DNA of 64,000 nt from Sepiola atlantica (taxonomy: Eukaryota > Mollusca > Cephalopoda > Sepiida > Sepiolidae): positions 81,748,734 through 81,812,733 of the forward strand of contig OY744532.1 in the NCBI GenBank assembly GCA_963556195.1, in the 5' to 3' direction. This document shows positions 24,192 to 37,560 of this stretch, in pieces; position 1 is the first letter of the stretch, and each line of letters starts with the position of its first letter. A program made the position numbers and the translations under genes. A model generated the notes under the pieces. The model saw only the letters and a program-made list of their open reading frames with translations, searched no databases and was not told where the DNA came from.

Positions 24192-24779
24192 AAATACAGA
24201 TAATAGTAAATATATATTTTAACAACATATAATAATTTGATATATTTCCAATCAAATTGAAGACACAACCATTGCTTACGGCAAGTGGCGGTTCTTGCGT
24301 TATAAAATAATAACGATGGAAATAATATATGTTGCTTCCGGTAGAAAACCAATACAAACCTATATACATTACTTACATTTGTTACTTTTTATTGCAATAT
24401 TACAGTTTTAAGAGAAAATATGTATTGCAGTCCTAGTCTTATTAGAAATAACTGCCTACATTTCTAAGTCGGTATATTTATTGCATAACTGAATATCACA
24501 CAGATTTGCTTATATTACATAATTTTATTAAAAAAACTATGCCCTGAAAATAGGTTAAATTGTGAAAGCTGTAGATAATCACTTGACCCCAAAAAGCATG
24601 TTTTAGAACAGGTAACTTGTTTACACGTTTTTTCTAAGATGTGTAACGTGTGCTCTGATCGAACACGGGAATCCTCATATTGAACACTAGAATTAATACA
24701 AAATTTGGAACGGAACCGTTTATTTAATTGGTGTCATTTTATTGTCATACTGTCGTTATTAATTATACAGTTGCGTATT

Positions 24780-25020
24780 AATTAATATTTCTACCCGGTC
24801 ATGGTTGAGGGAACGAGTGTAATCTATCCCCGTGCAATAAATAAAAAATGACGTTCGAAATGCGTTACTAGTAAGACAAAACGCACTGGGAAAAAAGTCA
24901 GAGGTTATATCGAGCGAAACGCTGTGATAATATCATCAAAGTTGAGAAAAGTAATCCGAATAATCAATATAATATACATTACAAATCCTCATCTTAAAAA
25001 TTCGTAAACATAGTGTACTA
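24780..25020 (+). mobile_element. Dispersed repeat, family B (diverged)
   Basis: Shares cccggtcatgg, gttcgaaat, gcgaaacg and the aaagttgagaa ... cgaat ... attacaaatcctcatcttaaaaattcgtaaacata stretch with 17290-17545. Not coding. The interval 24190-24780 is unrecognised. Confidence 0.5.
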
Positions 25021-25344
25021 GTCCTACTACGTCTTTGTTTCGCTTGAATATATACTGAGTTACCTTTCTTCATTTAACAGTGAAAGGAAGGCATACAATA
25101 CATGTCAGAACAGAAACACGTAGCATATTAATAAGGGCTATTCATATATTTTACAGAGATATTCAAGAATATTAATATAATTGAAATTAAAATGAATCTA
25201 AATCATCAATGAGTGGTATTTCAATTATTAGGTCTATTACTATATCTTGAATGTTATATTTACTACCTTCCGACTCTATTCAAGTGTATTATTTGGACAT
25301 TGACACTCCGTATATATAAGTCAGGATATTATACGATATGTTAA

Positions 25345-25675
25345 ATATGAATTGTCCCTCTGGTGCCCCCACAACGTAAATTCACTACCAACCTGACAAT
25401 CTGCCAAATCCCATCCCTTCACTGTGGAGCTCCCTATATGTCAAAGACTGTTCTACTCTAAAAGCTTATTTTTTCGTGCTGCTAGACTCTGGGACTCCCC
25501 CCTCTGCTCCCTGTTTTCCTGATGGTACTGACATGCAGAAAATTAAAACTAATGTACACATACATCTCGCTGCACGGCTCCCAACTTAAGTTGACCCCCC
25601 AAAAAAAACTTTCACTTATTTTCTCAGTAGCCACTTACGTCTACAGTGGCGGTCTTCATCGTTTGGGGTGAAATA
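25345..25675 (+). pseudogene. 5'-truncated LINE copy (RT C-terminus and 3' UTR)
   Basis: Plus strand. Translation gives the APRRKFTTNLTICQIPSLH-type segment, a FFRAARLWDS block, FPDGTDMQKIKTNV and HLAARLPT before a stop near 25587, then a 3' UTR ending in acgtctacagtggcgg (25637-25655). It starts mid-ORF, with several frameshifts. Same family as the copies at 20.2, 31.0, 46.6, 49.3 and 59.7 kb. Confidence 0.75.
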
Positions 25676-25679
25676 TGTA

Positions 25680-26770
25680 AAAAAAAATGTTTTGAAATTA
25701 ACTATTTATTTAGTACAAAACGTAAAAAGTATAGTTCGATTAGCCGGTAGAAGTGTTAACTAATTATTTTACAACTCTTCGATTTATCGACTGAAGGTTG
25801 ATTGAATCTTCATTCTCTAGAAGGCTGTAACTAAGGATCGATTTCTTATTATCGTTTTTATACTTGGCGTCCCCATCTCTATGTTAGACAATTCCATATT
25901 CATTTTGGGAACATTAAAACTATTGTGTTTGATGTGTAGTATTACGACTCATTACTAAGGTAAAATAGAGACGCTACATACTTCCAACACATGAGCTGCT
26001 ATTTTTAGACGTCTTATGATCCACAGTTATTATGTGTCAAGTATGTTTACTTTGCCCCACAAGGCAATATGGCTACATTTTTCCCATCATACGAGGCCAT
26101 ATTTTAAAATATGTTAACGTATCACGGATGCACGATGTTCTTGTGGCTTTAAGTTAAACAAGTGACAAGTTTTACTTATATATATATTACCAGATTCTCA
26201 TAGAATAGCATACACGCACTTTTCGATAAAGATGTGTTTGAAAAAAAGCCTGACTCAACGTTCACATACGGTTTCGACGCTTCTGACTACGGTGCTTATA
26301 TCATATATATGAAATAACATTTGATTCTTTTCAGAAAGCTCTAATATATTTTGTCGACAGAGTGTAGTACGTTTTCGGGTAATGCCCTTTGATGTTTGAT
26401 CCATATTTCTCGGAGCCGATGTCATGCTGACTTAATAGCTATTTCGCTGGATAGTTTCTATCCATTGAAATTTGCTGTGGGATAGTGTTAATATGTATTT
26501 GCTTTAGTTGCTGTAATTGACTGCGGTCAATACTTGTTTGTATTGTATAGAGAGTGAGAGTTGCATTTGATGTATTGGCATATGAAGGTTCGCTTTCACT
26601 GTGTACATGCCCTCTTATGGACACATATTGGAAGAACAACATGTAATTCTTTTCCTTCTGTAGTTTTTAATTTCCTATTTGAAATGAGAACGTTATCAGA
26701 AATATTCGCGTACAGAGTATTTGATGAAAGCTTTTTTTTCTTGTCAAAACAAGATACAGTCATATTAAAC
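25680..26770. other. Mostly unrecognised; possible Ty3-like RNase H scrap
   Basis: At 26226-26310 (plus) a short frame reads ...TYGFDASDYGAYII, similar to the start of Ty3/Gypsy RNase H (T-DASDxGxG). It is only about 28 codons, with no other domain around it, so I do not call an element. The rest is unrecognised. Confidence 0.3.
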
Positions 26771-26773
26771 CAA

Positions 26774-26774
<1 letters not shown>

Positions 26775-26832
<58 letters not shown>
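26775..26832. repeat. (TA)n array
   Basis: Pure TA run. Confidence 0.9.
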
Positions 26833-26833
<1 letters not shown>

Positions 26834-26974
26834 CTTTAATTAAATAATCTATACGCAGACATCTCTCCATATATCTGATCAGTACGAAATCGCCTATATA
26901 TTATTAAAGTATTCCCGTTTCTTATTAATCATATTCAGTAACATTACACACTCAAATGCATACATATTTAAATA

Positions 26975-26976
26975 TA

Positions 26977-27014
<38 letters not shown>

Positions 27015-27096
27015 ATATGTTAATATGTATAATGTATATATATATAAATATATACATTATACATATTAGCATATATAGTTTATATATATATACACG

Positions 27097-27142
<46 letters not shown>

Positions 27143-27240
27143 ATATGTTAATATGTGTGATGTATAAATATATATAAATATATATATGCATATGTATATA
27201 TGTATACATATGTGCGTATACAGATCTATATCTATGACAC
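26975..27240. repeat. TA-rich palindromic repeat
   Basis: ataaactatatatgttaatatgtataatgta (27005-27035) is followed by its near-perfect inverse (27053-27085), then by a second direct copy at 27134-27163. The elements are separated by TA and CA runs. Confidence 0.75.
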
Positions 27241-27594
27241 TCATCGTTCTCTAGAATAATTTAAATGTACTGACTTACTTATCGAATATTTCCAAAATAA
27301 AACTTTAATTAAAAGGTTGGCTAAATAGATTGGATTCGTTGAAGAGAGAATAACATCAAAGGAATCTAGAGTATGAGAATATATTTTATAATTTAATCAA
27401 ACAAAACTTGAATTGATATATCTGTTTCTATCAGACAAATCAGAACAAAAAAATGAATACAAAAACAGAAATGAATAAATCAAACCTCCTGGGAAGTAAA
27501 AACGGTTTTTCGCAAAGTATCAGTTTCTGAATATATATTTATCCAATTGCTTTGTACTTCTGGCACACACATAATATATATAACACACAAACAT

Positions 27595-27596
27595 AT

Positions 27597-27672
<76 letters not shown>
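27595..27672. repeat. (TA)n array
   Basis: Pure TA run; overlapping frames are artefacts. The sequence from 27680 to 28230 shows no recognisable feature. Confidence 0.9.
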
Positions 27673-27674
<2 letters not shown>

Positions 27675-28231
27675 TGGAAAAGTGTCACTGTCTGCCGGCG
27701 TACCGTTACTGAGATTATACATAAAGAGAGCCAACTGTTTATTACAGCTCGATCCCTCTTTCGGTTTTACCGTTTAATATGCAGCATATACAGCATGATT
27801 CATAAGTCACTTAGCTATTTAAAATGATTACCGTATGAAGCACAAACATACTATGCACTTTTGATGATTGTTATCTTACTGTCTAATCACTGCTTTTTGT
27901 TATTTTAAATGTGTTCGTTTATATATTTGTTTCTATATATATTTATTTTTATTCATTTAAATTTGTGTAAATCATCATATGTGCTTTTTTTTCAGGCAGT
28001 ATGTCATTTACAATTGAAGAGCGAATTGTTATTTTTATTCATGTGACCAAATTCGATGAATCTCCCACACTTGTTGAAAGGCAATGACGACCTCAAATCA
28101 AAAATCACTGCCGAGTTTGTAGAAATTAATGAATCATTTGTTGAATAAACTTTCTGTTTTGTATACCGGTATTTTTTCACTTTAGAATGTCAAAAATAAA
28201 TAGTTAATTGACGTATGAATCACGCTGTATG

Positions 28232-28232
<1 letters not shown>

Positions 28233-28291
<59 letters not shown>

Positions 28292-28312
28292 TATATATAT
28301 GTGTATCGAGGC
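28233..28312. repeat. (TA)n array
   Basis: Pure TA followed by tgcacatatatatatgtg, left of the inverted repeat. Confidence 0.9.
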
Positions 28313-28338
28313 AGCATTTTTTCTTTAAGACACCTATT

Positions 28339-28860
<522 letters not shown>

Positions 28861-29149
28861 GAAAAAACTCAATGTAGGTGCGTGTGTGTTTAGGAAAGTT
28901 TAGAGAATCTACATAACATTTAAAAGTGTTTTCTCACGTAAAATTAACCTAGGATGAATTAAAGTATTTTCAACGGCTTGAAAAATATGATGCTACAATC
29001 TCTTACAACTTTAAATATATAATATATTTTTCATGAAATTGAGCCCATGTCTTAAACATCTACTGGGGAAACACTATTGATCTTTTAGCTGAGACACCTA
29101 TGGATGGGATCAATTTCTCTTAAAATTTCAATAATATCTCATGTTCATA

Positions 29150-30765
29150 AAGTGTTTGTCATGCTAACAAGGTTACCCGGCGTTACACGGGGTTGTGTGT
29201 TGGATAGCATCATATGCAGCATCATATTACGGTGAGTGTTATTATACAGCAACCATGATGTGGTGAGCTAGATATATTGGCCACTGAGTTTTTCAGATAC
29301 ATTTTAATGCTATTACACTAACGCTTATCAAGAGATTGATTTAATTACGTAAAATGTCATTAGCTTTGCTTAAAAAACAACTAGAGACGCAAAACTACTT
29401 TGACTATATAATTGTTGAATACAAGTGATTTGTCTTGGTAGCATCAAATGTAACCATCAATTTTTGGGCGTGATTCTATTACATTATGCAGGCAATTTAC
29501 CAAATATTAAGCTATCGCCTTTGCTTGTCGTGTCTCCGGTTTGCTCACATCTCGAGAATTGAGCGTTGTGTTTTCAGCAAATATGCCCATCTTAAATACG
29601 AGTGCATCAGGGAGGTCGTCTATGGAGACTAAACACCATAAACGTCCAAGTATCGATCCTTGAACGAAACTCGTATTCAGTTAATGATGTTTAAATGTAC
29701 GGCAATAAAAAACAACTGCGATCGACGATTGAGCTAAAAAACATCAGATTAAATATGTTATCCGTCTAGTAATATCATGCGAATTAATTTTTGTGAGAAT
29801 ACTTTCTGAAATAGCTTTAGATATATCAAGCCCAAATGCCCTAGTTTCACCTGTCTTATTCAGTAAATCGTATATGCGTTCAGAGATGGTAATTAGAATA
29901 TCCGCGATTGAACTAGAGTGTCTATATTCATACTTTTAGTCCGAAAGGAGTTTATCATTTTCGAAATGATGGATTATCGCTAGATTGATTCATAATTCCA
30001 ATATTTTTGCAAGGAGTCTTAGGAGACTGGGCGATAAACTTGTAGCTCAGTGTTTAAGCAGAATTACTAAAAATTGGTACTGCGTTTAAAACTTCCGGCT
30101 ATAATTGAAGCAAAATTCAGCAATGCATTTGTGATAGCGTTTGGAATGGATAAGGTTCTGCTCATCAGGGGATTCCTTTATTACTATAGTAAGGATAAGA
30201 TCAGACCTACATGTTTTGAAGGTCTGAAGATTTGACTTAATCATTACATCTTCTAGTGCAATTTACGTCCGTGGTGGGACAGTATGGAGTAAGTTGTTTG
30301 TGGAGTTTAAGGTGGAGTTTAAGTAAAACAGCTGCGCAAGTTCTACATCCGTATATTTTCCCGTACAAGCGATATAGTGTGGCAAATTGTTGAGTTTCAA
30401 TTTGTTTACAACGCGATTACAGATTTTCCATTAATGAGGAGTACTTAACTTTTGAAACTCAATTCGTGTTCTAATAATCGTACAATAGTTATACTTAGCT
30501 CCGGTCATAACATTTTATTGTTGTTACTATATGCTGTATTTGTAGCTGACTTATGGCGTTCAGAACGGCGGATAATGTGCTGCTCATGCGCAATATCAGC
30601 TGTACGGATCGAAGGAAATCATTGGGGGAGTAGAGCTTACTATTAAGTTCTGCGTTGGGTCAAATGTTTTTGTTCTCGCTTTGACGAGTCTTTTGTCCAC
30701 TGTTTAGTAGGTATAGAAAAGTGTTACCCGAAGGTGCATTATTTTTAGAGAAACCCCAATAGCCA
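29150..30765 (-). pseudogene. Decayed LINE reverse transcriptase
   Basis: Minus strand, in shifting frames from high to low coordinates: a fingers-like TIVIKESPDEQNLIH ... CIAEFCF stretch (about 30205-30090), GETRAFGLDISKA (about 29850-29812, the motif-A region), QGSILG-like (as KDRYLG/GSILGR, about 29670-29650), FAENT at the position of the catalytic F/YADDT (about 29580-29565), and a WLVTFDATKT-like stretch (about 29460-29425). The order and spacing match the RT of Jockey/CR1-type LINEs. Many stops and frameshifts, and the catalytic aspartates are lost. Confidence 0.6.
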
Positions 30766-31009
30766 ATGAGCAAGACGAATCCAAACACTTGTTATTTGAT
30801 TAAATTCACAAAAATATTTATTGGGTACATTTGATCAGCTTCAATCATTATTATATGTCGGTTGATTTCTCATTTGAGACATATATCATTAGCTTTTAAC
30901 AAGTAAAGCCATTGTTGTCTTACGGACGCCTCAGAGTATACCATTTATATGATGTGTCTGCTTCAATATAGCTATAAATATTCAGGCCTTTTTTAACATG
31001 ATTCACGCC

Positions 31010-31340
31010 AAACAAGGCAGGCCGCCACTGTAAACGTAAGGGGCTACTGAGAAAAAAGAAAAGGGGAGAAGGTTTGGGGATTCAGCTTAAATTGGGATCT
31101 GAGCAGCGAGATGTCTGTTTACATTTGTTTTCAATTTCTCCATGTCAGTACTGTCGGGGAAACAGGGGGCAGGGAGGGAGTTCCAGAGGCCAGCAGCACG
31201 AGGAAAGAAGCTAGTTGAGTAGAATGCTCTCCGGCATCTGGGGATCTCCACAGTGAATGAATGAGATTTAGTAGAATGTCGAGTTAGTCTAGTGAATTTA
31301 CGTCGAGGGTGCACCAGAGTAGCCTTTAACACTGCATCGA
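31010..31340 (-). pseudogene. 5'-truncated LINE copy (RT C-terminus)
   Basis: Minus strand, an 81-codon frame reading VHPRRKFTRLTRHSTKSHSF ... CRRAFYSTSFFPRAAGLWNSLPAPCFPDSTDM ... NRHLAAQIPI then stop at about 31087. The 3' UTR runs to about 31010 and includes the inverse of ctcagtagcccc and acagtggcggcctgcct. One of the best preserved tails of this LINE family here. Confidence 0.85.
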
Positions 31341-31349
31341 CACTTTAGT

Positions 31350-31990
31350 GATACAAATCCTCAAACCACATGAAGCTTAATATCATGTAAGGTACGTATT
31401 ATAAAGGAAACGATTTTACCCTTATAATAAGTTTTCTGTTTTTATGCCGCGTTGAAATATGGTAATCGCTTATGCCCCAGCATATATGAGAACCCATTTT
31501 ATTTATATAAACAGGCTTTCGTCGCTAATTTTACAAAAGATGAATGTCAAGTTGTAGTGCGCGTGCGTGTATGAGAAAGAGAAAAAAAAGTAGAATTGTC
31601 ATTTTAGACAGAAATGGCGATGCAGATTAACCATCAACATTTACGACGCAGTAGATGATCAAAAATTACATATTTTCATACAGATCAAATGATGTACAAT
31701 CAGAAAAATGATGCTTGATGATATTGTGTCAGTTTGGCAATTGCTCAAATATATTGCACCTTGTAATTTTGTATTTCTTCATTTTAGGATCTGAATGCGC
31801 GATTTCTCAAAGAGAAAACTAAAACAAACATAGAAGACAGCAATGTGTCTATTTCTGCTCCAGTTGATACGATTACACCATCAACAAAATATCAGCAATT
31901 GACACACACCTTACACGGACTAAACACACATACATACACATAGGCAAATACGTACTTGCACAAATATATAGAAAACACACACATACATAC
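31350..31990. other. No recognisable feature
   Basis: AT-rich, with a short CA-rich tract from about 31920. Nothing else supportable. Confidence 0.45.
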
Positions 31991-31999
31991 GCACAAACA

Positions 32000-32061
32000 C
32001 ACACATAAAACACACGTCTCTCTCTCTCCTTCTCTCGCTCTATCTCTCTCTCTCTCTCTCT

Positions 32062-32119
<58 letters not shown>

Positions 32120-32120
32120 T
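32000..32120. repeat. (CT)n(TA)n(GA)n palindromic microsatellite
   Basis: CT repeats (32016-32062), TA repeats (32064-32094), then GA repeats (32095-32118). The CT and GA arms are complementary, so the whole tract can fold into one long hairpin with a TA centre. Confidence 0.85.
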
Positions 32121-32129
32121 CATTTTAGG

Positions 32130-34090
32130 ATATAACGTGCATTTTATCCTCATATATGGATAATATAGAAATTTATATGCAGAAATTACTACCTTAAATA
32201 TAAATTATGAAAAATACAGTAATATAATTTACTTCCTATGCATATATGTTAAATACACTCGCGTATGAAATCTAAATGCATTTTCTTTCTCTCTATCGAA
32301 CGCCGATAGCCTCCTCAAGGGTGAGTACACGAAGTGTACATAGTGCCACAAGGGCTGCACAAGTCTAATGGAATGAAGCTCAGAACGACTAGAAAACAAA
32401 CAGTATAAGAAAAACTTGATTTTATTCGAAATGTTATTCTCCTATGAATAGTTGTCTAAATACGGGTTGAGAGTCTCGTGCCCTATACTATTTAACCTAT
32501 AGCGGTAGGGTGTATATATGTATTCATATATTTACCAATAATACTATTGAAACTGATGCAGTCACACCGAGAGCAGTCTCGCCTAACCGTACGCGCCCCT
32601 CGTCACTACAGCACATCACTTTATAAAAATAATACATGAAATATTAAAAGTATGTGATTATTTCTCTCTTTTATATCGTTTTGTGTCTTTGTTTGTATTC
32701 TTACATACTGGATTGTATCACAAAACGATGTCATCATAGTAATCTGCGTCATGAATATAGACATTACTGACACAGTCGACAACGTCAATAAACGAAATAG
32801 AAAAATACGCAATATCACCAGAATTATAGTAGTATATCCAACTTGCTTACTAGCTAATCTTCGTACACACTTGATGACGTCATAAAATTCTGACTTCGTC
32901 AATTCGAACAAATTCATAGATAACCGTGCACAGTGTATGACATCAAAAATATGAGGAGTAATTTTGCTAACAAGGTGCAAAATGTTCAGGTATCCATCAA
33001 ACCAAAGTTAGTGTGGGGTTTAGATACGTCATGGCGTTTTTTTCAGACAACCAGATCAGATAATAAATGAAATAGTAAACCAAATGCATTCGGAAGAAAC
33101 GAGTGAAAAACTGTTTGAGTTTGGGAAAAATAAAAGGAGAGAAAACACCAATAGAGAGTTGAATCTCATGGATTTTTTTAAAAGAGATATGCACACTTCT
33201 AATAAGAGAATGTTTTGACATAATATAATAGACAAGGCATTATATCAAGAGACGTGAAAAAAATACGTTGAATGGAGATGGTCGGACGCAAAAGTACAAA
33301 GTCAGACAAATAAAACATATTACATTTTTCCATGGGTAAACCGTTTTTATACCCCAGAAATAATCGCTGTAGAAAGGAAGAGTAAGATATATGGGGGCAA
33401 GGAAATGACGGAAATTGAGTTTTTTTATATAGATATGTAAGTGGGGTATTTTGAAACATTGTATAACAATTTTTTTCTCTTGTTGTATGAATAAAACAAA
33501 GCGGGATTGATGAGAGTTATTCGTTATTTTATCTTTTTCCCGATTAAAGAATTCCTATATAATATCATTAAATTAGTCAAGCTAGAATTATCAATGATGG
33601 AGGTGATGAGTTCAGATCCAGAGATAATATGTGTATAGTCAGAATGTAACAGATGGAAGGAAAAAAAATGTGTATAAGCTTTTATACTCATGGCTTCATT
33701 TTTTCTAGTATCGTCTTTGATCGTTACTTCAATGTGTATGACACATTGTTATGTGTTTGCATACTTAGCATTGAATAGAACATATACCTGCATTGCACCA
33801 TTGTATTTGTATATAGATCTCTTTAAAGATCGTAAGAATATTGGCTGTGTATATCTATAGTTTCGATGATCGATATGTGAGTCTAATAATCAATGGGTGT
33901 GTGTATTGTTTGCTTATTGTGTTTATAGGAATAATATTTCATTTGGTATTATGAATATGAGTTTAAAGTATTTTGTGAGAAGCTTTGACTTTTCATATTC
34001 CTCGTCAAAGATGTTGTGGACTGGATATACTAAGAAGATGTGTGTATACAACGATTATGAAAAATATTAAAATGTTAGTATTGTGCAATT
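32130..34090. other. Unrecognised; three consecutive minus frames of unknown meaning
   Basis: Minus frames at 33199-33459 (86 codons), 32997-33221 (74) and 32621-32980 (119) lie close together, but I recognise no domain, no splice arrangement and no codon-use argument for a gene. Otherwise featureless. Confidence 0.3.
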
Positions 34091-34099
34091 TTTAAAGTC

Positions 34100-34481
34100 A
34101 GGGTGGGCCAAAATAAGGGTCCTATCTTTAAATTTGAATAACTTGAATTTGAATAACTTCCACAAAATAAAAGTTAAACTCACCAAACTTTATGTGTGTG
34201 TAGACTGACCCTTCCGAGATTTTTTGAAATAAACAAAACAAATTTTAGCCGAAAAACACTTCTTAAAACTTACAAAAACTAAAGTATTGTTTTTTACACT
34301 GTTTTGAGTTTTTTAAGCAAAAATAATGTTTTCTAAATGAGGGTACGTTCCTTAGGGCTAATACGGCTCATGCTTGCTTCGGAAGGGTCCTTTACTTATT
34401 CTAAAAAAAATTTTTTTTTTAAATCAATAAATAAAAAAGTTATGAATTTTTAAAAATATGACCCTTATTTTTGCCCACCCT
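34100..34481. mobile_element. MITE with 22-bp terminal inverted repeats
   Basis: The left end agggtgggccaaaataaggg (34100 on) is the inverse of the right end (34460-34481) with one mismatch over 22 bp. Sub-terminal stretches are also loosely inverted (aataactt / aagttatg). The interior is 340 bp, non-coding and AT-rich. A TA flanks the right end, as expected for Tc1/mariner-type MITEs, but a matching left TA was not evident. Confidence 0.75.
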
Positions 34482-34526
34482 ATACATTTTTAGATTATTT
34501 TACTGTATTAAAAAATATAGGGGCTG

Positions 34527-34529
<3 letters not shown>

Positions 34530-34609
<80 letters not shown>
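34530..34609. repeat. (CA)n(TA)n array
   Basis: Short CA run then pure TA to 34608. From 34610 to 35860 nothing recognised. Confidence 0.9.
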
Positions 34610-34610
<1 letters not shown>

Positions 34611-35860
34611 TTACTAATAACAAATCCTTATGATTATATTAAGTAATTTGCCACATGTAAACACGAATTATGAGTTTACAAATTACAGTGATTCAAGTAA
34701 AGCTACTGTTGAACATTTTACGGTCATATTAAAATCAAACACAAATTGTTATAGAAAACAATGAATCAAATTGTTAGCTAACATTTGAATTCAGTGTATC
34801 ACCCTAGAAGTAGACTATGCGCATTAATAAAATCGAATCTTACCTTAAATGTTATTTCATTTGTTATGCTAAGGGCTTACTTGTAAAAGTAGTTCCATTG
34901 CAAGAGGAGGTATTAATGTATCACAGGTCACGATCAATTTAAAATTGACAGGTTCATGAACATACCTTCTTTACTAAACACTCATCATAATCATAACTGC
35001 ACAGTCCGATCTTGGCATGTTTGACTACTCCTTAGTGACACAACAAGGAAACCTCACTTTGAAAAGGCCCTTTATTGAGATTGTGACATTACCTGCTCTT
35101 CCGCCAAAGGTTGAGGGATGTCTAGCTACGGATATTTAATCCATTAGTTTATCGCTGATTCTAAATCATCTCTACCCGTCCGGTAAACTTCGAGACTTTT
35201 AACCGACTACCAGTCCTTTTTCACTTTACTCTACCTTACTTTTAGCCATGTGACGTCACATTCGTTTCTAGCACACGTATAGTCGACATGCCATCTGACT
35301 CTGACTGACCCCTATTCTCAATTAATAAAGATTATACTCGTCCAATGTATAACATACAGAGCGATGTGTTATTTTTTTTTTCTGTTGAATACATGCAGTG
35401 TTTAATTTTTTGGAAAAGAAAATTACATATGACGGCAATGTATTTGCATATATAGGGCTTTTGTCTAATCAGTATTTCAAGGGCTCGGCAATTATGGATT
35501 ATATAGATAAGCAGAACGGATCATAGTCTTGACTCTAAAAGAGAAGCATTTAGCATAAACTAATTCTGGGTTCTCTGTATGTGTTAATACTGGGGTTAAT
35601 AAACGCAGATGAGCTGAATTAGATTTTGTAAAATAGAATTTGATTCATTCTTACGATTTATTATAGTATAAGTATTTTAACGTCAGCTATGCAAATTTGA
35701 TGAAAAAAAATATGTCACTTAATAATGATACACTATTTTGAAAATGAATTAGAAATATATATTTCACTATATACGTTGAATGCGATGATATCGTTTTGTC
35801 TAAATGCACTTCCATTAATTTCTATACTTGTTTCATGTAATCTAAAGTGTATATGTATAC

Positions 35861-35861
<1 letters not shown>

Positions 35862-35900
<39 letters not shown>
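35862..35900. repeat. (TA)n array
   Basis: Pure TA run about 70 bp left of the HHR-containing inverted repeat. Confidence 0.9.
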
Positions 35901-35902
<2 letters not shown>

Positions 35903-36008
35903 TGTAGATTTCAATTTTGTGTAGAGAATCTGAATAACAGAGCTCAATGTAATTTAAACAGAGCAAAACAGAATTATAAAAAGAAAAACTATACACACAT
36001 TAAGGTTG

Positions 36009-36060
36009 TACACATAATAACTTATTTCGACCCCTTTAATTAGGTCTCCTCAGATGTATA
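36009..36060 (-). ncRNA. Hammerhead ribozyme, type I, complete core (left arm)
   Basis: Mirror image of the plus-strand motif at 36083-36134, identical in sequence. All core residues and three stems are present. See the right-arm entry for the pairing. Confidence 0.8.
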
Positions 36061-36082
36061 GGGTTTTTTTGACGTGGTTGTC

Positions 36083-36134
36083 TATACATCTGAGGAGACC
36101 TAATTAAAGGGGTCGAAATAAGTTATTATGTGTA
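36083..36134 (+). ncRNA. Hammerhead ribozyme, type I, complete core (right arm)
   Basis: CTGAGGA at 36090-36096. Stem II GACC/GGTC (36097-36100 with 36111-36114), GAAA at 36115-36118. Stem III ATA/TAT with an AGT loop (36118-36126). U at the cleavage position (36127). Stem I TATACAT with ATGTGTA (36083-36089 with 36128-36134; seven pairs, one G-U). Every invariant core base is present, and the short stem III is typical of PLE and retrozyme hammerheads. The cleavage triplet AUU is permitted by the NUH rule but less favoured than GUC. Confidence 0.8.
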
Positions 36135-36173
36135 CAACCTTAATGTGTGTATAGTTTTTCTTTTTATAATTCT

Positions 36174-36880
36174 ATATATATATATATATATATATAATTT
36201 ACATATTTAATACATATCTAAGGTATGATTTTTTAACAAAGCTGCCATATGCTATATCTGATAGCCCAATTAAATTTGATTATTTGAACATAGTACATTT
36301 TTTATGAGTTAATGAAATATCCGAAAATCTGTTAATTCTACACAACTTATCCAAGTGGCAAACATATCAACTTGATTTTAATTCTATAATTGGAGATCTC
36401 ACTTTCGTATTTCATACAGTAAAAATAATTAACAAATTTAAAAATAAAAAATATTTAAAACCGACATATTTAGAAGGCTCAAAAGATAGCATGATGTTTA
36501 TTTCAAAATATTTGTATATATGCATTAGAACAGCAATATATTTAATCATAAATAAATGGCTACGAAGTCTCTGTTTTAAAAAAAAGTTATCCCATTGGCC
36601 TAAAAATTGTTTGGTCGATAGGGGCAACAATTACCAACCAACCCAATTGGTTACCCCACTAGAGAAAATAATTAGATATAAAATTAATTGGACACAATAT
36701 ATCCATGCATTAAGTCTGATCATTTTCTTCGGGAAGGGACACGTACGTTTCTGGAAATCTTACTAGTCATGTAAATTATGTCCATACACATACTATTATC
36801 ATTATTACTACTAGTCATATATTAATTCTACGCACTATTTAGTACCGTTAAAGTAAGTACTGAACTATCCACACACACAC

Positions 36881-36930
<50 letters not shown>
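36174..36930. repeat. (TA)n arrays flanking an unrecognised segment
   Basis: Pure TA at 36174-36197 and 36883-36929. Between them two overlapping frames (72 and 91 codons) with no motif; I see nothing else. Confidence 0.75.
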
Positions 36931-36934
<4 letters not shown>

Positions 36935-37279
36935 AACATATAATAGTATATTTGTATATATAAACAGTAAATGTATTTGTTGAATTTTGCTTCAAAAGTA
37001 AATGGTTTAATATTTCTAATTGACTGTAGTTCATAATTACCTTAAACTGTCCTCTACTTGCTTCTATTTATGTTTTCTCTCGCTTTTCACACTCTGTGTT
37101 GATGGAAAAATGCTGTATTATTTTATAATATATCGGTGTGGTTGAAGATACATGTTGACTGTATCTTCCAGCACTTCTATTAAAAACGTGTGTTTGTCGA
37201 CCCCCCAAGCATGTATATACATTGTATGTACAAATAATTAGTAGTTCTACATATCCGGAATACTATATTATACCTCCAC

Positions 37280-37554
<275 letters not shown>

Positions 37555-37560
<6 letters not shown>

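Larger units (their letters stand above)
35970..36173. repeat. Perfect 92-bp inverted repeat carrying two hammerheads
   Basis: 35970-36061 and 36082-36173 are exact reverse complements, read base by base, with a 20-bp spacer (36062-36081). The right arm ends exactly at a TA array and another lies 70 bp to the left. Each arm contains a complete hammerhead ribozyme motif, pointing outward from the centre. Arms this identical imply a recent inverted duplication, gene conversion or insertion. Confidence 0.9.

Noticed and set aside
26226..26310. Ty3/Gypsy RNase H domain
   Set aside because: A DASDYG match over fewer than 30 codons with no neighbouring RT, integrase or LTR.
32621..33459. A small multi-frame minus-strand gene
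   Set aside because: Three adjacent frames without recognised domains, splice consensus or compositional bias; chance frames are expected in AT-rich DNA.
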